24,648 nucleotides of DNA. Source: Hofstenia miamia. Lineage: Eukaryota > Xenacoelomorpha > Acoela > Hofsteniidae. The DNA lies in NCBI GenBank assembly GCA_900660155.1, contig CABFPE010000006.1:954703-979350 (forward strand), given 5' to 3'. A model generated the notes under the pieces. The model was not told the origin of the DNA, made no database searches, and saw nothing but the letters and a program-made list of their open reading frames with translations. A program made the translations under genes and the position numbers. Every line of letters begins with the position of its first letter. Position 1 is the stretch's first letter. Below are positions 1 to 10,879 of this stretch, one piece after another.

Positions 1-34
1 ATATATATATATACACATACACGTATATAATGAA
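1..34. repeat. TA/CA/CGTA microsatellite at the window edge
   Basis: (AT)n followed by ACACATACACGTATATA. It probably continues to the left of the window. Confidence 0.8.
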
Positions 35-1080
35 AAAAGGGACCACGAGAATTTTCTTAGCGAAGGAGCCAATATTGATTTTGCAAGTGTGATATATTAC
101 AAACCTGGTTTGTTGAAAAATATATTTCTAATTGATTTCTTAATGAAGAAATTTAGTCAATTATTTGAAAGAAGAAAAGAAGGATGGATAGGGTTTTCCT
201 AGGATTTGATTATCTAAAAAATCTGTCAGAAACTTCTATAATTTTCGTGAATATAGAGTTGGTTGTTTTCTAGCACTGAAATATCTTAAAATTGTATTTT
301 ACAATATCAGTGATGGAAACATTATAATTGGAATATGCTGAATTTCAATTTGATCTAGAAAAATAAAATTATACAAAACACTGGTTTAGCTTAATGGTTC
401 ACATGTATATAAAAATGTAAACGTCGAATAATTGCAAAACTAGACTTCAACACTTGCTATTGTATTCCATTTGAATAACAAAACGATTTTAATTAGTATT
501 TCGATGGAGTATTCTTTTAATGTTACTGCAATATATTAATATAACAGAATAGAGAAAATGTAATATCTATCTCAAATTGAATTTATAAAGTCTATTTCAG
601 CATTGAAAGAAAACTTACAAATTGGTATTTCTACTTCATAAAGCAAAAATGTGTTCTAATAAATCAAAACTTATTTTAAATTTCTTGAAAGGAAGTGTAT
701 CCAAGAAGTTTGCAATTTCGATTTGATGAAACTCTAAATGACTCAATCAACTTATTAATGATAGCCGGCAGTTGCTACTCTTGCCCTTTCTTGATTTCAA
801 ATCTCTTTTAGTTATCCCTAAAAAACATACAAATTCTAAGAATAAGAGAAGACTGCTGTGTATATTCTTGAAAGATTGTTGATCCTAAGTGGGTAATTTT
901 GAAAATGCGCATACTAATTAGCGCCTGTATATCTACATAGTTTTATAGCATCTAGTACATGTTTTTGAAATCGAAACTTTACAAAACCTCTTTCGTTTTC
1001 TCAATATATTCATCCAATAATCTCATTCCACTATTTTTTAATATGCATCAATATGCATATGCTGCTTTTTAAATTCCAGT

Positions 1081-1084
<4 letters not shown>
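35..1084. other. AT-rich stretch without a recognised gene
   Basis: No open frame, element end or RNA gene could be supported. Confidence 0.6.

Positions 1085-1123
<39 letters not shown>
1085..1123. repeat. (TA)n microsatellite
   Basis: An uninterrupted TA dinucleotide run of about 19 units. Confidence 0.98.
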
Positions 1124-1125
<2 letters not shown>

Positions 1126-2020
1126 TATTTGATGGTTAAATTGTTTTTTGCTATAACTTAATAAATAATAATGCTTTTTATTTTAAATTGCGGTGGAAAT
1201 TGCTTAACTTCATCAACAATTTAAGGCCTAGTCTCATTGTTGCGGGAGCACCTTAATGCATCTTGTAGAAAATTTGATAATTTTTGGAAGAGTTTTTTAT
1301 TGCATTTTTACTGTGTAAAAAATCTTTAATCAATTGTTTTTTTGACAATAAATATATGTATGTCTTTTATCAAGGAGTGAAAAGATGGTTTAGCTAAATT
1401 TTCAAATATAGTGCATAATAAAAAATTCTATTTGGTATTTATCTTGACCTACATTATGTCTAGGCTGTACTATTTCATACAAAGTTTTAGTAAACATGTT
1501 TTCTATAACTATGTCAAAAAATGTCAAACAGAATTGTATATTGGAATATATTAAGAAATGAGGCTAAAGAAGAAGAATCTTTTGGAAAGACGAACTTTTG
1601 TCAGCTCATCTGAAGTTGAAGAGCGTCTATTTGCTTGTTTTTTACATGCTATGCACTCCCAACCCCCACCCTACCCTGTGCTTGTTTTGTCATTGACAGA
1701 AGGTACAAACATACTTACAATTTTCTGTTGAGTGTTATGAATTGGGTGGACAACATTCCTGAATGAAATTATCTCCCAATTTGCACTCATCAGATACCAA
1801 TGTGCAAAGAACTCTTTTAAATGCATCCTTAATGAAATCTAAGGCTATGGGAAAGGGCCTAATTTTTTTCATAAATAATGCTATGCACATCGTTGATTAC
1901 ATGTGCTCTTCCATAGAAATGATAGTGCTCACTAATTGAACAGGCGCAATGTTATTTATTCACAAAAAATAAGACTAAACTACAATGAAATTAATAAGGT
2001 GCACTTATATGAAATCTCAC
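1124..2020. other. Non-coding stretch
   Basis: The only item of note is a 57-codon plus-strand frame (1558-1731, from an ATG) in a locally less AT-rich patch, with no motif and no support. Confidence 0.5.
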
Positions 2021-2230
2021 CGAAAGTGAGGGTTCTTTCATTGAATTGAATTTGTACATTTAGCCACTGAGTATGCTCTTGGTTTTGTGATATGTCTCCC
2101 AAATAACCATTAAATCGCAACATCAAGCATATTGTAGGTCTACGTTCTCCTCTCTCTTTCGCAATTTCATTCGATAATTTATACATTGGATAGCACCAAA
2201 CTGGTTTTACCCAACATTGATAATGAGATT
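2021..2230 (-). CDS. Possible internal exon of an unknown gene (phase 1-1)
   Basis: The minus-strand frame 2249-1980 has protein-like composition in its middle. It can be bounded by an acceptor (CATTCTGGAG after a T-rich run) before 2230 and a good donor, GTGAGA, after 2021. That gives a 210-nt exon that starts and ends in the same phase (one base), as in shufflable extracellular-domain exons. It has two cysteines in CWVKPVWC and later blocks RRPTICLMLRFNGYLGD and WLNVQIQFNERTLTFG. I cannot name the domain. No partner exon was found in the flanks, so it may be an exon of a gene with long introns, a relic, or chance. Confidence 0.32.
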
Positions 2231-3573
2231 CTCCAGAATGAGAAAACAAGCAGCCGCATTTCCAAAATTGTAAAAAATCACAAATAAAATTATGTTATGC
2301 ATCATTATCTGAGAAAATTTGTTCGGCTGCAGGTAAGATTACAGGAAACATAGGGCCAGAGTCTTTTCAAACAATTTGGAATCCCAAACCGTAGTCTGTA
2401 GTGCTACTAAGCAAAAATGTATTGAAATTTAAGTTCAATATTCTGCTATAAAATTGGTTTTAGCTTAAATTTTTGTCAAATACAGGTCTCCGGGTCACGA
2501 TTTGTGACCCTTTTACAACTCTGATAGACATCACAATGAACACTTAACAGGGTATGTAATTATGAAATCCAGTTGTATGAAATTGAAATTCATTAAAAGC
2601 AGCACAATAATATACATCATACAAACATATGCATATCATATTATATAAGTCTATGCATACTGTATCCATTTATAAGCAATATGTAATGAGTTTGAGCATG
2701 TCAACTACGCTTCTAAATAATAGACATTTAGTATACCTCCTATGATAAATCCAGGTTACGCTACTGCACTTAAGGAAGCTGATCTGATAATACTGTAAAT
2801 ATAAGAGTGTTAATAAGGATGATTTCAAATGTTAAATGAGTTATGCACGTGTTTAAATAATTAACTACTTCAAACGTTGGCAAGGATTTCAGTGTTCTTT
2901 TCGGTCTTTTAGAGATGTCTTGGATAGAATACTTCCTTTTTTTATAAAAAGCTTGTGAAAATATCAAAACGTGCTCTAACTATAAGCACCTCTTGTTATG
3001 GGAGCGATTCTGTATTCTAACACATTTTTCAAATAAATATTAAGCACTAATTGCTTTGCGTTCGTAACAAAAAATTTATTAATTTAATTTTTAATTTAAG
3101 ACAAAATGTATTTATTACATGAGAAATGTGAAAAAGAGCTAAAGTTTCGCTATGGAAATTCATTGGAGTTTATGTTCAAATATTTTTATCTCTACCATAT
3201 TGTGAATTTGTCAGTTTTTCTAATTTTTTGTAGATGTTAATTTTTTTGAACACATAGTGTAATATCTCCCGGCACGTGCTTTGCATCCCTAATTACATAT
3301 AGAGACTTATTCTTAGGGAAACGACGGCGGGCAGAAGATATTAACGAACACTAAAATTGTACTGAAACTGTTCCTTTTTACAACAAATACTCTTGATTAG
3401 TTTAAAATTAATATCAACATATGTACAATTTACATACTAAGCCGAACACATTTGGTCTAGCCGATACAAATTACCAGTACAAATATTACAATAGTGATAG
3501 TCACTCTCGATAAATATTAATTGAAAAAAATGTTAAATATTACAATGCTTAATCGAAATTTCCGGCATTCAAG
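2231..3573. other. Non-coding stretch
   Basis: AT-rich. The minus-strand 65-codon frame at 2967-2770 has a basic middle (KRPKRTLK) but no recognisable domain. A 7-bp perfect inverted repeat lies at 2492-2510. Confidence 0.5.
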
Positions 3574-3963
3574 TTGTTTGAGAAGAATTGTTTGTGTGTA
3601 ATTCAAGTAAACTACACGAACATTTACATGGTATTTTGGCATTGGGTGCAATTTTTTAATATATATCTGACTTTGCTTTACATCGACGAAAGAAAAGAAT
3701 TTTTGAAATCAAAAATTGAAAGCATTAATGAAAAGCTTGAAGAAACGATGATCGGACCAATACTAACATCACAGAAAATACGGAATTTCTTAACAGCAAA
3801 TGTTCTATCAACAAAATATATTATTAGCAAATACGAATGTGAAGAATTCAATCATCTTACATCTGAGAAATCAAGAGATATTTTGAAACCGAGATCAAAA
3901 AACTTCAGAGGGGATTTAGGATGTGAAATATATTTGTATATACACCAAGCAATCAAAAAATAA
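3574..3963 (+). CDS. Unidentified ORF, 129 codons
   Basis: I do not recognise this frame. The first 35 residues are hydrophobic and AT-driven. From about residue 38 the composition becomes protein-like, with a charged, probably helical stretch (DERKEFLKSKIESINEKLEE) followed by a Lys/Ser-rich end. The opening codon is not an ATG but an alternative start (TTG), so the left limit is arbitrary. The segment 3680-3930 is less AT-rich than its flanks. It sits just upstream of a LINE tail on the same strand and could be part of an older element or an isolated exon. No convincing splice sites bound it. Confidence 0.25.
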   Translation: MFEKNCLCVIQVNYTNIYMVFWHWVQFFNIYLTLLYIDERKEFLKSKIESINEKLEETMIGPILTSQKIRNFLTANVLSTKYIISKYECEEFNHLTSEKSRDILKPRSKNFRGDLGCEIYLYIHQAIKK

Positions 3964-4055
3964 CTTCGAGATATTACTTTGAACTAAGAACGTAAGAACA
4001 CTAATAAGAACGACCAATTGAAAAATCAACAATGCTATATCAATTTATTGATATA

Positions 4056-4060
<5 letters not shown>

Positions 4061-4089
<29 letters not shown>
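4061..4089. repeat. (AT)n microsatellite
   Basis: An uninterrupted AT run just upstream of the LINE tail at 4092-4385. Confidence 0.97.
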
Positions 4090-4091
<2 letters not shown>

Positions 4092-4094
<3 letters not shown>

Positions 4095-4385
4095 GAATAT
4101 AAAAAATTCAAGTTACTGTGTCTTACTTTCAAAATCGGCCATAGATTTAAAGTTCCTCTTTCATTCTCCAATACTATTCAGCCTCGAAGAAATTTAAGGA
4201 ACATTCGACATTCTAAAGATTTTGACGTTCCTTTTGGTCCTACCAATTTTGCGCCACGTAACTTTAACATTGTGGGTCCGAAATTATGGTATGGCATTCC
4301 TATTAATTTACGAGCGTTGACGTCATACAAAGATTTCAAGAAGCACTTAAAAACGTACCTGTATCATGGTTATTTCTATAATTGA
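4092..4385 (+). pseudogene. LINE ORF2 C-terminal fragment (CR1/L2/Jockey-like)
   Basis: An open frame with no ATG, too short to stand out by length, ends at TGA 4383-4385. Its last 66 codons (from 4185) carry the conserved tail seen after the reverse transcriptase of many non-LTR elements. An Arg-rich RRNLRNIRHSKDF is followed by FGPTNFAPRNF, then GPKLWYGIPINLRAL, then FKKHLKTYL. This corresponds to the usual G-P-x-L-W-N-x-L-P-x-x-I/L-R and F-K-x-x-L-K-x-x-L pattern. The upstream polymerase and endonuclease are missing, consistent with 5' truncation on insertion. A (TA)n array lies at 4061-4089, just before the recognisable part. The type is recognised with fair confidence, the exact clade is not. 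Confidence 0.75.
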
Positions 4386-5509
4386 CTATGATTTGTTTAT
4401 ATAATTCTATCTCATTAAGATGTGTATTTTTTTACCTTTGGGATCCTTCAAGCTAAAAAACAGAAACTGTTGCAATGTTTCAATTAATTACCTATAAAAT
4501 AGTCCTAAAGTTTAATAAAAATATGCATAAACAGAATTGTTTTTCATTTAATAACATTGTCTGATGCAGCATCTAATAATATATTTATGGAAATGGTTTT
4601 TCAAAGTAATATGCATAAAATTTCCAAGCCATGTTATGTTAACTTTGCAAAAATAGCACACAAAACATCAGCAGGAGAAATATGCGGTCACATAGTTATT
4701 TAATTACACGTTCTTGAGTTTGACTATAAATAGAAATGTTTCAAATTTCAGGAATTTTGTGGTGGCTAAGTAGGTCGTTTAAATATTGATGCTGGTCGTC
4801 TTCTGCCAACATTAAATCTTGACTTTGGAGCAATTTCAAACAATTGGTTGATGTTAACACCTATTTCGTGTTCCTATTCTGCTCGATTGTAACAGGTTTC
4901 AACAATTGAATTTTTATCACACAGTTACGAGTTGCTATGGTGGTGATTACAATTTTCCTGTTTATCTCTATGATTTTAGCAGCTATGTTTACTTTTAATT
5001 AAAAATGGGCTTAAATTTTTAGTGACCGTTAACTTTTCAAAAATTTTAATTAGTAGCAGCTTTTATTGAGATATTTTATCTAAAGAACATCTAAGTACAT
5101 GATTACATTCATTGTCTGTTCTTTTTACTGGTCCACATAGATACTTTGCTTTTGGTTTTTCTTTTCATTAACATTTGCCTTCTATATTATATTTTTCAGG
5201 AATCAATCTACAAAAATTTATTCTATGAATTATATTTTGTCCAACAAAGTAAAGCATAATATTGATACTAGTATATCACAGCATGTAAATGGGTTGGTAA
5301 TTATACATTAGCATTATGTTTAGCTCCTTACAAACAACATCAAATCAAAATTATGATATAACTATTTTTCTTTTATAAACTAAGCAGCCAAAATTTAGTA
5401 TATATACATATGTCAAATTTACAGCACTCTCGGGGATTTTTGAGGTTAGCATGCCTCAAAGGGTAGCACTTTTACTATTTTATTGCCACTGCTTATGTTT
5501 TAGGTCCTT
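4386..5509. other. Non-coding stretch
   Basis: The first part is probably the 3' UTR of the LINE relic ending at 4385. Nothing else is recognisable. Confidence 0.5.
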
Positions 5510-5695
5510 TTAACCTACTTTGGTTATGGCATAGCCTGTAATTGCATAATAATATGCTAATATTGTTGCCTTTTTGACGATATTTCGGGGTTCTGTTATA
5601 AAATACAGTATATAGCGCAACCTTGGCTTCATGATCGTCCAAACATTTTCTATAGGATTGGAAACCTGTGTCCTTCCTGTCCAATCTAGAATGCA
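5510..5695 (-). pseudogene. Tc1-like transposase fragment
   Basis: A 61-codon open frame between two stops contains LDWTGRTQVSNPIENVWTIM and KPRL, the region around the third catalytic acid of Tc1 transposases (usually W-P-x-x-S-P-D-L-N-P-I-E-N-x-W). Here SPDLNPIEN is QVSNPIEN, so the Asp is gone. GYAITKVG near the end recalls the C-terminal G-Y-x-T-K-Y block. The rest of the transposase, the inverted repeats and the start codon are missing. It is an old relic. Confidence 0.65.
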
Positions 5696-6079
5696 CTAAT
5701 TTTGACAAAGTTTGCATTTTTAATTATTTCTAACAAAATGTAGCAAAGGTTAAAATTATTATCAAAAAGCAGTAAGAATACTTACAAAAATAGCACTGCA
5801 AATCGTGTCAATACAATTTTACACAAAAAATAATTGGATTTTAAATTTATTTTCATTCATCAGTCTTTTTTACTTCGTTTTTATCAAATCCTGGGAGGAA
5901 AATTGATTGGGCTCACTATGTACTAGGTGGAATCCGCGAATGTTTTAAATGCAACATTTTTGTATTTTATGATTAAACTAAATATTATAATATGATTAAA
6001 GATGAGTGCAAAATTTCTTTAATTTCTCTAGAGTACAGCTGTTTTTATTTAAAATCAATTAAATGACAATTCAATTCTA

Positions 6080-7042
6080 CAGGGTGTTTCAGCTAGACTG
6101 TATATTTTAAATTTGCTGTAATTTTATGAAAAATGCTTCGATTTAAATAATTTTTTTATTGTGTAGATAACAGAAGAAGAATATATATTTAAAATAAAAA
6201 TAAAAATTTGAGCTACATCAAATGTTAAAAATGTCCCCCATTAACCCCAATGCATTTTTCAAGACGTTTCTTGAAGTTTTGGAGCGATTTTACAGTCTGT
6301 TCAGCTGTTACACTAGTACGAGTATTCTCAATCACAGAAATCAATTCAGGAAAAGTTTGTGGATTAATGTCGAAAATCGCCTTTCTTAAATGACCCCACC
6401 ACCAAAAATCTAAATGTTTCACATCCGGGCTTTGGGCTGGCAAAGGAATTGGACTGCGGTGACTTATAATGCGATCAGCAAATTTTTCTTTCAGCCACTC
6501 AAGCACTCTGTTAGTGCAGTGACAAGTGGCTCCGTCCTTCTGAAACCATAAACGTCTTAGGTCCCGTCGTTCTCGTAAATCTGGCCATAATTCATTTTCC
6601 AACATGTTCAGATATGAATCTTGATTCAGACTAACTGCTGCCTGTGCCACTTCGATTGTTCTTATTGGCTTTGGAAACTGTCCCGTTATTGTTGAAGCAA
6701 TCCCATATTCTTTTTAGCTGATGTTGTTGCAACTTACTGCTTTCGCAAGCCGTAACTTGTTCCCGGTATCTGTGAATAATAAACAGAGCAATGATTCGTT
6801 TCTCTTGCTCTAGTGTAAAAGCCTTCACACTTACATACTATACGAAGACATTCGTGAAAGAATAAAAGTGTTATATTAAAATAATGGGTAATCGTAAAAA
6901 TATACTTGCAAAATCTACATAAAAATATACGTAAAAATCTCCCTCAACTAGCTACACGTGGATATAAAAATATATTGCATAGATAGTCTGCCATCTAAGT
7001 GGTAGCTTTTTAAAAATATACAGTCTAACTGGAGCACACTTG
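6080..7042 (-). mobile_element. Internally deleted mariner-type (IS630-Tc1-mariner) transposon
   Basis: Both ends are visible. The left end starts CAGGGTGTTTCAGC at 6080. The right end, read inward from 7042, starts CAAGTGTGCTCCAGT. Both continue with TAGACTGTATATTTT, giving terminal inverted repeats of about 30 bp with a few mismatches. TA dinucleotides flank the element at 6078-6079 and 7043-7044, the target duplication expected for this superfamily. At 963 bp it is shorter than an intact element of about 1.3 kb, and its transposase is incomplete. Orientation is given by the transposase. Confidence 0.85.
6225..6828 (-). pseudogene. Mariner-type transposase, deleted and frameshifted
   Basis: Two overlapping minus frames make up the relic. 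The first (6828-6631) is an N-terminal helix-turn-helix region starting near KAFTLEQEKRIIALF and running to GTVSKANKNNRSG. Its only start-like codon is GTG. The second (6650-6225) is the C-terminal catalytic half. It has WFQKDGATCH with the second catalytic Asp at residue 39, SPDVKHLDFWWWGHL with the third Asp at residue 76 (36 residues between), and the typical end KRLEKCIGVNGGHF. About 110 residues that should contain the second helix-turn-helix and the first catalytic Asp are missing at the junction, where the frame also changes. It cannot act on its own. Confidence 0.85.
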
Positions 7043-7960
7043 TAATTGCCATCTGTCTATACATATCAACACAACTGTTCTACATTTTTTTGGCTATGCA
7101 TTGCAAAAGCTTACTTAAATGTATGAAAATATAAAATTTATCAATAAATATATTTTAAAAATGTAGTGGACTAAATTTTGGACTCTCCAATCATAAATTG
7201 TGCACCACTTATTGTAAGATCGTATATTAATAAGTCATGGGATTCTAATTGCTTTGTTGACGTGACAGACATACCGCAATAACCAGCTTGACAGTTAATT
7301 TGAAAATAAAAACATAATTTTTATACAAAATGCAAAGTTGCAAATTTTGTGCCACTAAAATTTTATCCCACACACAACACTTTTTCTTGTATGTACAAAA
7401 GAACTAAAATTCTACACAACACACAACGACAATTGCAAAAATCGATGAGGCTTCTAAGGGCATAAGAGTGTTCACCCATCCACCCAGCATCCACTAAGTT
7501 TTTTTCTTCTTGAAGTTTACAAGAGTGCTCCATTTATGATATTTAGAACAATGATATACATCTTTGTCTTTATTCTCAGCTCACATGTTAATAACATGTA
7601 ATTGCAATGTAGACAACAGGCATAATTTAATTTCAGCATAATGTTAATTGGTTCGTTCAATAATGCCTTTGATCGGAATAACTAAGAAATAAATATGATA
7701 ATTCAATCAAAGCAATTGCTTTGACCCTATGTTTGTTTAAGTGCACAAATTAAATTTATGTTATTGCCTGATGTATACGTATAATGCGCACACATTTAAT
7801 TTTTTATTTCTGTTTCTTTTTACACCATATTCCTCAATCAATTTGGGATTGAATTAACAATTTATTATTTGTGCATTAGGCAAGAAATCTAGGTGAATCA
7901 CTCAACATTTATTCCAAAACACTGAAAGTATCATTTATTTTTGATGTGAGGTGCCGCTTC

Positions 7961-8269
7961 TCATCCACAGATGAGGTCTCTCAACTTTATGTCTCCATTC
8001 AGGTGACTGTAGTGAAAGAGCTGTCTCATCCTCTGTAACAATATCATTATAATAAAGGCATCGCTAGGCTGATTAAACAGTTGCAAATTCCAATTAGAAT
8101 TTTTCACAATTCTGTATTCTGCGTATTTGCAGCCACGTTTTATTAACATTGATTTTGCGACATAAACGTGCAGTATCGACGTGGCAGGAACATTTAATTT
8201 TAAACAAACTGACATAGCTGCTTTGGGCTTTGCACACATGCATAGAACTGCATCAGCAAATAAATACAC
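7961..8269 (-). CDS. Unidentified ORF, 102 codons
   Basis: I do not recognise this frame. It is cysteine-containing near the start (LCMCAKPKAAMSVCLKL) and less AT-rich than its flanks. The opening codon is GTG, with no ATG at a sensible start. No membrane segment, repeat or splice framework is evident. It may be a transposon relic or chance. Confidence 0.18.
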   Translation of the reverse strand: MYLFADAVLCMCAKPKAAMSVCLKLNVPATSILHVYVAKSMLIKRGCKYAEYRIVKNSNWNLQLFNQPSDAFIIMILLQRMRQLFHYSHLNGDIKLRDLICG

Positions 8270-8740
8270 ACAATGAAATATGTTTTGTCAAGAAATATCA
8301 AATACAAATCCAAACCTGCTGTTTGATATACCTATTTTATTACATTAGTCAAAAAGCGTAAATTTACAATTAGTAAAAATGAAATATATTGCAAAAATTT
8401 TTTTTATAGTAAGTTGAATGTTTTCTATTAAAATTAATGATAAGTAGAATTTTGCTTTTTTTGTCAAATTTATACAAATTATTAGTTTTCATATATTTAG
8501 TGCCAAATATGACTATAAATACATACATGTGCATGTTTTCTGTTTTTGCTGTTGTTGAATGCTAATAATATTTTTATTAAAATATCAACGCTTAATGCAC
8601 CTCCATAGGCTGCAAAATTTGTACTGTTCGACATTAATTGCTTGTTAATAAATAATTGACGTAGCACTTAGTAATTGATTATTGACTGATTCAGCTTGCA
8701 ATACTCCGACTTCTTATTTGTAGGGTGTGTTAATTTAGAA

Positions 8741-8868
8741 CCAATTTTAACAGCACAGTTCAGAAGTTTTTGTGTTGGTTTTTTTGTTTGTTTCTTCATT
8801 AGATCCCTGTTAATTCAGTTGATTTATTTCGAATTCGAATTCGAGTAATCAGGCAATGTATAAACCGT
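8741..8868 (+). repeat. Local duplicated repeat, copy A (uninterrupted)
   Basis: This segment aligns with 9077-9197 continued at 10430-10446. Shared landmarks in order are TTTTAACAGC, a GAAGT then T-rich run, ATTAG(A/G)TC, GTGAATTCA or GTTAATTCA, TTTATTTCGAATTCGAAT, and (A/T)CAGGCAATGTAT. Identity is roughly 70-75% by eye. It spans the position where copy B carries the hAT insertion. Confidence 0.7.
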
Positions 8869-9076
8869 AAGCCTAAGCCTAGATCTAAACCTCTAAACCA
8901 AGAGGCTTTGGTTATGCAGAATTTCCCGATGAGCACCATTGGTTCCAAAGTTGCAGCTGGGTCAATTTTTTCGTTAAGGCTACCGAGTCAAATTTATATA
9001 TACAAATAGTTGAAATAAATTTCACAAAGGAGTTAATCTCAATAAATTTAGGCTTAATTGAATTACACAATTATCA

Positions 9077-9197
9077 TGTGTGCCTTGAATAGTTTTAACA
9101 GCCTTGGAAGTCTTTTTATGTTGATTTTGATTTGTTATTGTATTAGGTCTTTGTGAATTCACTTGTTTTATTTCGAATTCGAATCTTAATAGTCAGG
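9077..9197 (+). repeat. Local duplicated repeat, copy B, left part
   Basis: This is the second copy of the 8741-8868 repeat, about 340 bases downstream in the same orientation. It is broken at 9197/10430 by the hAT element. The continuation after the element (CAATGTAT from 10438) matches copy A exactly. Confidence 0.7.
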
Positions 9198-10429
9198 CAG
9201 GGGCGGATACAGAAAATTTTTTTAGAGGAGGCCAAATGTTGAATAAAACGCTAAATGCATAATTGGGTACTAGGGAGGGTACAAACTATTGAATTTTTAA
9301 TTCTTGAAATTCATCATTATGCATGGGCTTCACCAACATCTACTGACTCCAAAGAATGGAGCAGAATTTGTGCAATTTTTCAAGATTTTTTTCAATTTTC
9401 AGATTACACTTTATTAGTAGCAGTACTTTAGGAAACTTTTGCATTATACACTGGAAAATTGAAAAATGTTTAGTGCATTTTCAATGGCAAAAGTAAATTT
9501 AAAATGTTCACTTAATAGTATGAATGTGTGCTTAGTCTCAAATTCAATCAATATTGTTAAATATGTTGATAAAATTCAAAAAATCACCCAATTCAAAAAT
9601 GAAAAGTTCTTGCTAAAACAATACATTCTAAAATTTAAAACAATGTGCTGAGTTTTGATATGTCATACATACATGTTTTTGGATTTTTGGAGTATGTGCA
9701 TGGTGGTGAATTTGAATACAAAAAATTTAATCAACCCTATTGAGTATCGTCAAATTGGGAAAATAGGAACAGTGTGGTAAATAGAAGTGGTAGAGAAGGA
9801 GAAAATTTTATCACTAAAGATTTATGTACCACAGGGTAGCCGTAGCTATGCTCATCTAATTTCATTAGTTATCTTAAAAGTAAAATTATTTAAAATTTTA
9901 TGCTAAAATTAAAATACCAGCAGAAAAAAAGGAATCTTAACTAAAAAAAGTTAATAAATTTCTAAAAGTAAATATATACATGTCTATAAATAATATTTGA
10001 AAAAATTAAATATTATTTAATATAAAAAAGTATATGATTTTGTGAATTTAAAAACGAACATTACTAAGAGAACAGTTGAGCAGAACTGGAAGATATCAGT
10101 GATTTCAGTTTGCGCTAGATTGGTATAAGGTATTGTAATTGAACATACCTAAATCTAGTTATCATTACACATTTATCACTGTATCTTTTCACTCAATAGA
10201 GAGTGTGAAAATCAAATATTCTTACATTTATTGAAATGTAATCTAATGATCTATATGACACATTATAGTTTAAAGGTTGAAGGAAATATATTTTACAAAT
10301 ACCCGATCTTTGAAAAAAACTGTTTCTACAGTATTTACCCCACTTAACGGTACTATGGAATTTTACTGAATTTTTCTTATTTTAAAGGGAGCCCGGGCAC
10401 ACCTCGGCCCCCCTCTGTATCCGCCCTTG
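9198..10429. mobile_element. Non-autonomous hAT transposon, 1,232 bp
   Basis: The ends form inverted repeats: CAGGGGCGGATACAG at 9198 and, read inward from 10429, CAAGGGCGGATACAG (14 of 15 identical). A perfect 8-bp target duplication, TAGTCAGG, flanks it at 9190-9197 and 10430-10437. Eight-base duplications and CAGGGGCG-type ends are hallmarks of the hAT superfamily. No transposase frame is present inside. The longest open stretch (9466-9651) has no hAT dimerisation or RNase-H motif. A GC-rich subterminal block (10391-10415) contrasts with an AT-rich interior. Confidence 0.9.
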
Positions 10430-10689
10430 TAGTCAGGCAATGTATTTGCTAATCCGGATCCGAATTAGAATTCGAAATATAATGTGGTTTACGTAATAAC
10501 TTCCATAAAGCAAAAACATCTAGCATTAACAGTTAAGGTTGAAAAACGTCTTTGAAACATAAAAAAACTTTATCTGTTTATTCTAAAATAGAAGAATCAA
10601 ACTGAAAATATGATTCACCCAAAGTGTTAGGGTATGAAATAATTTTTTTGAAAAAAGTCAGTATCTCACTAGAATATTCTAATGCTATT

Positions 10690-10760
10690 ACAGCCATGAT
10701 TCGATTTAGATTCTAATTCAAACATAGATTCAGATTCGAATTTGAATTAGAATATTCGCA
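10690..10760. repeat. Degenerate GATTCGAATT cluster
   Basis: Several imperfect, partly palindromic copies of GATTCGAATT/GAATTAGAAT lie together. They resemble the GAATTCGAATTCGA block in the duplicated repeat (8830-8846 and 9172-9186) and the sequence just after the hAT element (10450-10482). Confidence 0.45.
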
Positions 10761-10879
10761 AAGCCTTATTTTGGAATTGATAATATTAAGTTAATGTTAA
10801 GTTTTCATTAGAATTAGACTAAATTATTCAATTTTATAAATATTTGCAAAATAGAAGAATCTTTCACCCACTGAGCAAA

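Noticed and set aside
1558..1731. 57-codon plus-strand frame starting with ATG
   Set aside because: It is short and has no motif, no splice context and no recognisable homology.
2492..2510. GGGTCAC/GTGACCC inverted repeat
   Set aside because: A 7-bp stem with a 5-base loop is short enough to arise by chance, and nothing around suggests a binding site or transposon end.
8872..8885. Telomere-like TAAGCCTAAGCC
   Set aside because: Only two units resembling TTAGGC occur, and the neighbouring bases do not continue the repeat.
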